The notes beneath the pieces were generated by a model, which searched no databases, had not been told where the DNA came from, and saw only the letters and a list, made by a program, of their open reading frames with translations. Below are positions 48,870 to 56,770 of a stretch of 64,000 nucleotides of DNA, one piece after another. This DNA comes from an uncultured Bacteroides sp. (lineage in GTDB: Bacteria > Bacteroidota > Bacteroidia > Bacteroidales > Bacteroidaceae): the NCBI GenBank assembly GCA_900553185.1, contig USCT01000005.1:62001-126000 (forward strand), written 5' to 3'. The translations under genes and the position numbers were made by a program. Position 1 is the stretch's first letter. Each line of letters opens with the position of its first letter.

Positions 48870-49185
48870 AATCTTACTCTTTTTAAATTACGTTATCCAA
48901 CGTTCCAAACTCAAGCTACGTTTGATGATGCCTATTCAAACGGGCAAATTCTTTTGTTCATTTCTTCTTCTAAAAATACATTTTCTTGCTTTCAAATTCA
49001 TAGTAATACTATCGTTTTATTATAATATCTCATATAACACAAACATTATAAAACCTCATTCGCAAATATATAAATAAAAAGATATTAAAACAACAAAATA
49101 ACAAGCAAAATGAAACAAACATGTATTTTCAGTATCCTACACCTGTAAACAGCCCTGTGAAATGAATACCATCCGAGTGAGACCT
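48870..49185. other. Non-coding AT-rich gap with a possible promoter
   Basis: Nothing coding is seen. On the minus strand TATATTTG (49070-49063) fits a -7 box for the ATP-grasp operon, with a leader of about 190 nt. Confidence 0.5.
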
Positions 49186-49221
49186 AAAAAAAGAGGGTGC
49201 ATCATTTTGACACACCCTCTT
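49186..49221 (-). terminator. Terminator of the esterase gene
   Basis: AAGAGGGTG pairs with CACCCTCTT. On the minus strand a T-rich tract follows. Confidence 0.85.
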
Positions 49222-49272
49222 CAGCCGACAAACGCCGCAATAAAAGATCACTGGAAAGCCGACCGTTCAAAA

Positions 49273-50493
<1,221 letters not shown>

Positions 50494-50571
50494 TTAACAA
50501 ATAATTAATTCATAATTATTCGGGTGTTATTCCAGGTAAGGCATCCCGGATAACAGTTTCCATGAATCGTA

Positions 50572-50579
50572 CAAAAATA
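50572..50579 (-). promoter_or_regulatory. -7 box for the esterase gene
   Basis: The minus strand reads TATTTTTG, 99 nt upstream of the ATG. The rest of the 300-nt gap (50473-50772) shows only this and the divergent promoter at 50735. Confidence 0.45.
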
Positions 50580-50734
50580 CATTTTTCATCAGAAAAGTAC
50601 CTTCTGTACCTTGTAAAAACTTTGTAAAAAAAACGTCCGGACATTTAAGCCAAAACAAACGTTCGTTCTTCAGAACACACGAGCATGTTTCAGATAAAAC
50701 ATGAGTTCGTTTTCCGTACACGGAAAGAAATGTG

Positions 50735-50742
50735 TATCTTTG
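50735..50742 (+). promoter_or_regulatory. -7 box for the metal ABC transporter genes
   Basis: TATCTTTG, 30 nt before the ATG at 50773. Confidence 0.6.
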
Positions 50743-50772
50743 CCTTCCAACTGACACATATTTTATTCATTT

Positions 50773-51645
50773 ATGAAAAAATACATTCTCATAATCATAA
50801 GCTGCCTCATCTGGGGAATATCCTGTACTTCTTCCAGGCAGACCGACGAAAAGCCGACCCTTACCGTATCCATCGAACCGTTGCGCTATTTCACCGAAGC
50901 AATAGCGGGCGACCGCTTCAAGGTGGTCAGCATGGTACCCGAAGGGAACAGTCCGGAAACTTACGACCCTACCCCCCAGCAACTTGTCGCCCAGGCGAAA
51001 AGCAAGGCGTTCCTGCGTATCGGGTACATCGGGTTCGAACAGACCTGGCTGAAGAAACTGCAGGACAACGCGCCGGGACAGCCTTTCTACGACCTCTCAA
51101 AAGGAGTTGCCCTCATGGCCGGAGGCTGTTCACACGAAGAAGACAATGCCCACAATCATGCGCACGAAGGTGTGGAACCGCACATCTGGAACTCGGTGAA
51201 AAACGCCAGAATCATCGCCAACAACATCTTCCAGGCCCTGTCTGAAATAGATAATGAGCAGACTCCATACTATCAGCACCGGTTGGACAGCCTGCTTCAG
51301 GTTATTGACTATACCGGAAAAGAAATGGACACCCTCATGGAAAATGCCGACCGCACTTTCCTGATTTATCATCCGGCACTGACCTACTTTGCCCGCGATT
51401 ACGGACTGAACCAGATCAGTATCGAAGCCGATGGCAAGGAGCCCTCTCCCGCCCACCTGAAAGAACTGATTCAGCTCTGCCGGGAAGAACAGCCCAAAAT
51501 CATTTTCGTCCAAAAGGAATTCGATACGCGGAATGCGGAAATCATCGCCCGGGAACTGCAGGTAAATGTCATCCCCATCAATCCGCTCAGCTACCACTGG
51601 AACGAGGAGATGATCAACATCGCCAAAGCATTGAGTAACCCTTAA
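50773..51645 (+). CDS. Zinc/manganese ABC transporter substrate-binding lipoprotein
   Basis: A 290-residue cluster A-I binding protein like ZnuA. Lipidated C18 (WGISCTSS) anchors it. The His/acid-rich loop CSHEEDNAHNHAHEG followed by VEPHIWNS supplies metal ligands and is typical of zinc-binding ZnuA. It captures metal in the periplasm. The ATPase gene follows by 10 bp. Confidence 0.9.
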   Translation: MKKYILIIISCLIWGISCTSSRQTDEKPTLTVSIEPLRYFTEAIAGDRFKVVSMVPEGNSPETYDPTPQQLVAQAKSKAFLRIGYIGFEQTWLKKLQDNAPGQPFYDLSKGVALMAGGCSHEEDNAHNHAHEGVEPHIWNSVKNARIIANNIFQALSEIDNEQTPYYQHRLDSLLQVIDYTGKEMDTLMENADRTFLIYHPALTYFARDYGLNQISIEADGKEPSPAHLKELIQLCREEQPKIIFVQKEFDTRNAEIIARELQVNVIPINPLSYHWNEEMINIAKALSNP

Positions 51646-51655
51646 CCTCCGGCTT

Positions 51656-52432
51656 ATGACACACGAACCGCTGATACAACTGACCGGCATTTCGGCCGCC
51701 TACGACCGGAAACAGGTACTGACAGATGTAAACCTGACCGTGTACGAAAAAGATTTTCTGGGAGTCATCGGGCCGAACGGAGGGGGAAAGACTACCCTCA
51801 TGAAAGTTATCCTCGGCTTGTTGAAACCTGTCCACGGAACCATCCGTTTCTTCCGTCACGGAAAAGAAGTGCCGGAAGTGAGCATAGGCTATCTGCCTCA
51901 ATACAATCACATCGACAAGAAATTCCCCATCTCGGTATACGAAGTGGTACTCTCCGGACTGAACAAACAGAAATCACTGTTCAGCCGGTTCACCGCCGAA
52001 CAGCACCGGCAGGTAGAAAGAACCATTGCCCGTATGGGACTGGAAGGGCTGGAACAACGGGCCATCGGCCAGTTGAGCGGCGGACAGCTCCAGCGGGCTC
52101 TGCTGGGACGGGCCATCGTATCGTGCCCGCAACTGATTATCCTGGATGAACCCAACACATACATCGACAAGCGGTTCGAAGCCAAGCTCTATTCCCTGCT
52201 GGAAGACATCAACCGTGAATGCGCCATCGTGCTGGTCAGCCACGACATCGGCACCGTACTCCAGAATGTAAAGACCATCGCCTGCGTAAACGGTACCCTG
52301 GACTATCATCCGGACACAGAAATCCCCGCCGAATGGCTGGAAGAACATTTCGGCTGTCCCATTGAGTTGCTAGGACACGGCAACCTGCCGCACCGGGTAC
52401 TGAAATGCCATAACCATTCCGGAGAACATTAG
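51656..52432 (+). CDS. Metal ABC transporter ATP-binding protein
   Basis: A 258-residue ABC ATPase like ZnuC. Walker A GPNGGGKTTL, Q-loop LPQYNH, signature LSGGQLQRALLGRAI, Walker B LIILDEP and the H-loop SHD are intact. It needs a membrane permease, but none follows: the next gene is convergent and ends 5 bp later. The permease may have been displaced by the accessory island or lie elsewhere. Confidence 0.92.
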   Translation: MTHEPLIQLTGISAAYDRKQVLTDVNLTVYEKDFLGVIGPNGGGKTTLMKVILGLLKPVHGTIRFFRHGKEVPEVSIGYLPQYNHIDKKFPISVYEVVLSGLNKQKSLFSRFTAEQHRQVERTIARMGLEGLEQRAIGQLSGGQLQRALLGRAIVSCPQLIILDEPNTYIDKRFEAKLYSLLEDINRECAIVLVSHDIGTVLQNVKTIACVNGTLDYHPDTEIPAEWLEEHFGCPIELLGHGNLPHRVLKCHNHSGEH

Positions 52433-52437
52433 TCTTA

Positions 52438-53742
52438 TCATAGATCCTTGGCAATCAATGGCAAGTAAATAATAAATTCCGTAAACTCTCCTTCTATGCT
52501 GTTGACGAAGATTTTTCCTTTGTGGGCCTCGATAACCTGCTGCACAAAATTTAAACCTAAACCAAATCCTGCTGCCTGTCCTTTATTTCTACGACCAGCA
52601 TAAGCACGTTCATACTTGTTGAATATTTTAAGTTGATCATCTTCATTAATGCCAAGTCCGTTATCATAGAATTTGATGATACTATATTTACTATTGTCAG
52701 AAGAAGATATTCTGATATCAACGCTATCCTTGGAATATTTGATGGAATTATCTATCAGGTTACTAAATACTTCTTCTATGTATTCAGCATCGGCATAAAT
52801 ACTTTTGGAATTCAGGTCAAACTCAAAAGTAACGGGTTTTGGAGATTTAACCTTAAATTTTTCAGACAATTTTAAAAGCAAAGGTTCCAGCATTACCATT
52901 TCACAGTTCATCTCCAGCTTATGATTTTCCAACTTCGATATAGTCAAAATCTTGTTAGTCAATGTCAATAAATGATCCGCTTCATCTTTGGCTATACTGA
53001 AGAATCTTTCTTTCATTTCCGGCTTATTATCAAGTCTTCCACCCTGTAGAAAATTCAAGGCTGACAGTATTGAACTCAAAGGTGTTTTCATATCATGTAC
53101 CATTGCGTATGAGAAGTCCTCACGGATTCGGGATATTTTGTTTATTTTGGATAAGATTTTTAATTGATATACGATACATCCTATAACAAAAAAAACTAAA
53201 ATGACAGTTGCTATTAAAAGGATATTCATACGTTTAAAAATAGCTATTTGTGAATTTTCAAGAACAAGTTGTATTCCTTTTGATAAGTTAGCTTTTATAG
53301 GAATGGCCTTAGATTCTATTGAAAACAATGAACATCTCAGATTGTATTTATTGTAACTTTCGAAAATCTCTTTACTCTTAGGATTTATGATTCTAATATA
53401 AAAACTATTATTAATGTTTTTCTCTTTTAATAATATATTGGTTATAGAATCTATTCTTTGAAGTGATAATTTAAATCCTAATTTTGATATTCCTTCATAA
53501 AGATAAGTTGATTGTGGAATAGAATCTGTATTTGCGCCACCAATAATTCGTGTTCCTTCTGGAAGTTGTTTTGCTATAATACTAGTTTCTTTATTTAATG
53601 CTTTTTCTATTATATTATTGCACTCAATGAAAATACTATTTTCTATAAGAGTATAGGTATTGTAAAGCCATATATATTGTAAGGACAATATAGATATAAT
53701 ACCTAAAAGTGTAAGTAAAAGTATGAATTTATTGAATTTCAT
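52438..53742 (-). CDS. Sensor histidine kinase (no response regulator beside it)
   Basis: A 434-residue inner-membrane kinase. Helix about 5-25, a periplasmic sensor of about 140 residues, helix near 170-195, HisKA with H216 (AMVHDMKTPLSS), and HATPase with N, G1 (DNGLGINEDD) and G2 (GFGLGLNFV) boxes. The sequence is much more AT-rich than its neighbours, a sign of transfer. Kinases of this type normally have an OmpR-like partner in the same operon; none is present. I used the ATG at 53742; the open frame extends to 53790. It is divergent from the peptide gene at 53842. Confidence 0.9.
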   Translation of the reverse strand: MKFNKFILLLTLLGIISILSLQYIWLYNTYTLIENSIFIECNNIIEKALNKETSIIAKQLPEGTRIIGGANTDSIPQSTYLYEGISKLGFKLSLQRIDSITNILLKEKNINNSFYIRIINPKSKEIFESYNKYNLRCSLFSIESKAIPIKANLSKGIQLVLENSQIAIFKRMNILLIATVILVFFVIGCIVYQLKILSKINKISRIREDFSYAMVHDMKTPLSSILSALNFLQGGRLDNKPEMKERFFSIAKDEADHLLTLTNKILTISKLENHKLEMNCEMVMLEPLLLKLSEKFKVKSPKPVTFEFDLNSKSIYADAEYIEEVFSNLIDNSIKYSKDSVDIRISSSDNSKYSIIKFYDNGLGINEDDQLKIFNKYERAYAGRRNKGQAAGFGLGLNFVQQVIEAHKGKIFVNSIEGEFTEFIIYLPLIAKDL

Positions 53743-53762
53743 TTTTGAGCAAAAATAATAAA

Positions 53763-53818
53763 TAACATTTAGATAACATAAGAATAACATATAATCATTA
53801 GTTCTTTTTTGATATTTG
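53763..53818 (+). promoter_or_regulatory. Triple TAAC repeat and -7 box for the peptide gene
   Basis: TAAC starts at 53763, 53774 and 53785 (11-bp period; each reads TAACAT). A -7-like GATATTTG starts at 53811, 26 nt after the last TAAC. The spacing (48, 37 and 26 nt) is identical to that at 54490-54545. Confidence 0.65.
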
Positions 53819-53841
53819 CCTAATCTAATAATAACGATTAT

Positions 53842-53961
53842 ATGAAACAGATAAATGATTTAGAGAAAAAGGAAATGCAAGACATTTATGGAAGTGGTGA
53901 TTGGGTAATATTGAATAGTGAATGGATTTATGTAGATATAATCCGTGGGAAAGAAAGTTAA
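53842..53961 (+). CDS. 39-residue double-glycine-leader-like peptide
   Basis: The peptide begins MKQINDLEKKEMQDIYGSG. This fits the leader pattern L-x3-E(L/M)-x2-I-x-G-G of exported class II bacteriocin and pheromone precursors, with G-S in place of G-G. The core after it, DWVILNSEWIYVDIIRGKES, is hydrophobic with a basic end. The gene is too short for standard gene finders. The promoter with the TAAC repeats lies 24 nt upstream, and it is divergent from the kinase gene. It could be a signal peptide for that kinase or a toxin. The leader call is my own pattern match. Confidence 0.6.
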   Translation: MKQINDLEKKEMQDIYGSGDWVILNSEWIYVDIIRGKES

Positions 53962-53984
53962 AGTAAATATAGAGAAAATTGTAT

Positions 53985-54028
53985 TAACCTAAGAATAACA
54001 TAATCTCAGATAACATTGGTTACCTTTG
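53985..54028 (+). promoter_or_regulatory. TAAC repeats and -7 box for the chimeric small gene
   Basis: TAAC starts at 53985 and 53996 (11 bp apart), with another at 54011. The -7 box TACCTTTG starts at 54021, 25 nt after the second TAAC, one nt shorter than at the other two promoters. Confidence 0.6.
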
Positions 54029-54071
54029 CATCAGTAAAATAAACGTAGAATATAAGACCAATTGAAAGCGT

Positions 54072-54287
54072 ATGAAAAAGCAATATAAAATACCATATAT
54101 CTTAGGTGCTCTGTTTTTCTTTATCTTAGGAGTAGTATTGTCCAATACATATCGACCATATATTTATACCAATCATATATATGACTATCATTTTGCCGAT
54201 ACTATAGAAACTGTGGCTGGTGCTGTATATGCTTGCTACGAATGTGGAAAGGCTACAGGTGAGTTTATTGCTGAAATAACCAAATAA
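54072..54287 (+). CDS. 71-residue chimeric small protein
   Basis: Residues 1-45 are identical to the start of the 116-residue membrane protein at 56282, with three silent base changes. After DTI the sequence switches to ETVAGAVYACYECGKATGE and a short end, unrelated to that protein. The tail has the Gly/Ala-spaced helix pattern of small bacteriocin-like peptides. The switch lies at a GAAACTG shared by both copies, with one G fewer here. It may be a functional fusion or the wreck of two genes. Confidence 0.55.
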   Translation: MKKQYKIPYILGALFFFILGVVLSNTYRPYIYTNHIYDYHFADTIETVAGAVYACYECGKATGEFIAEITK

Positions 54288-54292
54288 TATAT

Positions 54293-54445
54293 ATGTTACA
54301 CTTTATAGAACTGCTAAAGAAGGTTATTCAGGAAAATGAATTCCTGAGATATATCGTGCTTTTAGGTGTGATAGCTCTTTCTATCATCATCATTTATCAT
54401 GGTGGTAAGGAAATAGGAAAGATTGTAGCAATGCTTATTAAGTGA
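54293..54445 (+). CDS. 50-residue single-span membrane peptide
   Basis: The frame starts MLHFIELLKKVIQENEF, then has one helix (IVLLGVIALSIIIIY) and a basic end HGGKEIGKIVAMLIK. It starts 5 nt after the chimeric gene's stop, so the two are probably co-transcribed. I recognise no family. Small membrane peptides beside bacteriocin-like genes are often immunity proteins or second toxins, but that is inference. Confidence 0.5.
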   Translation: MLHFIELLKKVIQENEFLRYIVLLGVIALSIIIIYHGGKEIGKIVAMLIK

Positions 54446-54489
54446 TTGTCTTGTTGAACGAATGGCGTACTAGGTACGCCATTCGTTTT

Positions 54490-54545
54490 TAACCTATTGA
54501 TAACTTTCCGATAACATCATCCTTGTCTTTGCCTATCTACTTTTG
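54490..54545 (+). promoter_or_regulatory. Triple TAAC repeat and -7 box for the TolC gene
   Basis: TAAC starts at 54490, 54501 and 54512 (11-bp period). The -7 box TACTTTTG starts at 54538, 26 nt after the last TAAC. The layout matches that at 53763 base for base in spacing. Confidence 0.7.
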
Positions 54546-54578
54546 TAGAGTAAAAAAACGAATAAGAAAGGACGAAAT

Positions 54579-55904
54579 ATGAAAGGATTAGTATCTATAC
54601 TGGCTTTTGCCGGATTATTGGCCTGCCATGGAAGCGTACAAGCGCAAGTGAAAAAATGGACACTGACAGAATGTATCGACTATGCAGTGACACACAATAT
54701 TGAGGTAAGACAAAGCAGTAACCGGATTCAGAGCCTGAAAGTGCAAAACAATACATTAAAAAACAGTTTCCTCCCGGAGCTGAATGCAGGTACCTCGCAG
54801 AACTTCACGTTCGGACGCTCACTGAATCAGAACAACACGTATGAGAACAGCAACATACAGAACTCTTCTTTCTCTATAACTACGGAAATCCCTATATTTA
54901 CCGGATTCAAGCGGACATCATCCCTTGCGCAGAACCGATTTGATCTGCTTGCCGCAGAGGCGAATCGGGAACTGATAGAAAATAACCTGTCGCTGAACGT
55001 AGCTGGAGCCTATTTCCAGATTCTTCTGAACAAGGAAATCTACCGGATAGCATTGGAACAGATACAACTGACCAAGGAACAAGAAACCTGTACGCAGCTT
55101 CTTATCGAGAACGGGAAGGCTGCCGAATCGCAGCTTTATGATGTACGTGCACAGCTGGCGGATGACGAACTTACCGCTACCGAAGCGAGAAATTCTCTCC
55201 GACTTGCTTATCTTGACCTGGCACAACTGATGGAACTGAAGGAGCATGAGAGGTTTGACATCGATTCGCTTGGCGGAGAGATTGCCATCGCCGACACACT
55301 GAGTCCGGTGAACATCTATCAGTCCGCTTTGACCTGTATGCCTCAGATACGTCAGGCATATTATACTCTGCAGAGCAAGACGAAAGGCATCCGAATAGCC
55401 AAATCCGGATATTATCCGACCCTTTCATTCGCAGCCGGAATCAACACGAATTATTACAACAACGGAAGCGGACTGGGCGAGACATTCCGGAGACAGTTTG
55501 ACAACAATATGCAGAAAAGCCTGTGCTTCACCATCAGCATCCCGTTGTTCGACCGGTTTTCCACACGGAACCAGGTGAGAGCGGCACGTATCGATGAGGA
55601 TAATGCAAAACTGTCATTGGAAAACGAGAAAAAGCAGTTATACAAGGACATCGAGCAGGCTTATACGGATGCGATATCCGCATTCGAGAAATACCGCTCT
55701 ACCACAAAAGCTGTAATAGCCAATCAGGAAGCGCATCGGTATGCCTTAGAAAAATATGCAGCCGGGAAATCAACTGTATTTGAATACAATGAAATCAAGA
55801 TGAAACTTGCCGATGCACTCTCTCAACAGTCACAGGCCAAATATACTTATCTGCTGAAAGACCGTATCCTGGCTTTCTATTCCTGCTATTCATTTACAGA
55901 TTAA
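54579..55904 (+). CDS. TolC-family outer-membrane efflux protein
   Basis: A 441-residue outer-membrane factor. It has a signal peptide (SVQAQ), two repeats of coiled-coil plus beta segments (TLTECIDYAVTHNIEVRQ at the first, NIYQSALTCMPQIRQAYYT at the second) and the family's ending helix. It forms the trimeric exit duct for an ABC or RND system. No HlyD-type adaptor or peptidase-ABC exporter lies beside it. Its base composition is closer to the core genome than that of the kinase. Its promoter carries the shared TAAC repeats. Confidence 0.92.
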   Translation: MKGLVSILAFAGLLACHGSVQAQVKKWTLTECIDYAVTHNIEVRQSSNRIQSLKVQNNTLKNSFLPELNAGTSQNFTFGRSLNQNNTYENSNIQNSSFSITTEIPIFTGFKRTSSLAQNRFDLLAAEANRELIENNLSLNVAGAYFQILLNKEIYRIALEQIQLTKEQETCTQLLIENGKAAESQLYDVRAQLADDELTATEARNSLRLAYLDLAQLMELKEHERFDIDSLGGEIAIADTLSPVNIYQSALTCMPQIRQAYYTLQSKTKGIRIAKSGYYPTLSFAAGINTNYYNNGSGLGETFRRQFDNNMQKSLCFTISIPLFDRFSTRNQVRAARIDEDNAKLSLENEKKQLYKDIEQAYTDAISAFEKYRSTTKAVIANQEAHRYALEKYAAGKSTVFEYNEIKMKLADALSQQSQAKYTYLLKDRILAFYSCYSFTD

Positions 55905-55963
55905 TTTCCAATCATGTACTTACCCATATACAGGACAACCACATCAAAATTCCAGTAGCTTTT

Positions 55964-56194
55964 TCAATAGTTTATGTCTAATACACGCTTGAAAATGTCC
56001 GTTGAAGGGATACCGTTTGGCAGAGAAAGCATATCGCCGAGTTCACTGCCTCGTTCCAAGGCAAACTTACGCATATCCTCATAATCCGTACCTCCGGTCA
56101 GGTAGGTACACAAGCCTATCATCAGAATGTCTGACAACAGATGTGAACAACAACCTGTTACACGAGGGTCGGTAATTTCACTAAAGTAAGGCTT
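55964..56194 (-). pseudogene. ISAs1-type transposase remnant
   Basis: On the minus strand an open stretch without a start codon encodes KPYFSEITDPRVTG, then HLLSDILMIGLCTYLTGG, then LPNGIPSTDIFKRVL, and ends at a stop at 55964. This is the N-terminal part of an ISAs1-family DDE transposase. A stop codon lies directly upstream and the catalytic domain is missing. No inverted repeats were found. It marks past insertion between the TolC gene and the second membrane-protein copy. Confidence 0.75.
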
Positions 56195-56281
56195 TTATAC
56201 TCTTATCATACTAAAAATGGGCAAGATTGCTTTTACCGACCTTGTTATTTACTTTTTTTGTAGTCAAAATTGAATAAGCGT

Positions 56282-56632
56282 ATGAAAAAGCAATATAAAA
56301 TACCATATATCTTAGGTGCTCTGTTCTTCTTTATTTTAGGAGTAGTATTGTCCAATACATATCGGCCATATATTTATACCAATCATATATATGACTATCA
56401 TTTTGCCGATACTATAGGAAACTGGGTAGCTGTTCCATCCTTAACCCTGCTAGTAGTGGGAATAAACAAATATACCCCATACAAAGCCACTCTATACAGT
56501 GTAATGGTATGGTTTCTTTATGAAATAATCCCTTTTGGCGTTTTTGATTATTATGATTTGTTAGCTACCTTAGCCAGTGGAGCTCTGACTTATCTGGCAT
56601 TTTATATCTTCAAACCTTCAGGTAAGCATTGA
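56282..56632 (+). CDS. Small membrane protein, full-length copy
   Basis: A 116-residue protein with about four helices (IPYILGALFFFILGVVL at the start, WVAVPSLTLLVVGI, ATLYSVMVWFLYEI, and a last LLATLASGALTYLAF). Its first 45 residues are duplicated at 54072. The family is not recognised; the size and position in the peptide island suit an immunity or accessory protein. A TACTTTTTTTG stretch upstream resembles a promoter but has no TAAC repeats. Alternative start at 56270 (four residues longer). Confidence 0.7.
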   Translation: MKKQYKIPYILGALFFFILGVVLSNTYRPYIYTNHIYDYHFADTIGNWVAVPSLTLLVVGINKYTPYKATLYSVMVWFLYEIIPFGVFDYYDLLATLASGALTYLAFYIFKPSGKH

Positions 56633-56731
56633 AAGCTGAACCGTTAAAGAAAATACCGAAACCTGACAAGCCTTTTAACTTGCGTTGACAAGAATATTCG
56701 TTCTTTGGTATTCTGATCGACAAATGTTTAC

Positions 56732-56739
56732 TATCTTTG
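56732..56739 (+). promoter_or_regulatory. -7 box for the DUF2723 gene
   Basis: TATCTTTG, 31 nt before the ATG at 56771. Confidence 0.6.
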
Positions 56740-56770
56740 CCGCGATTAACGTTAACGAGAAAAATAGTTC

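Noticed and set aside
53742..53790. Upstream extension of the kinase start
   Set aside because: The extra 16 residues do not improve the signal/anchor helix and run into the TAAC-repeat region, so the ATG at 53742 is preferred.
55920..56260. Possible complete insertion sequence
   Set aside because: Only the N-terminal part of an ISAs1-type transposase is readable, no inverted or target repeats were found, and stops flank it on both sides.
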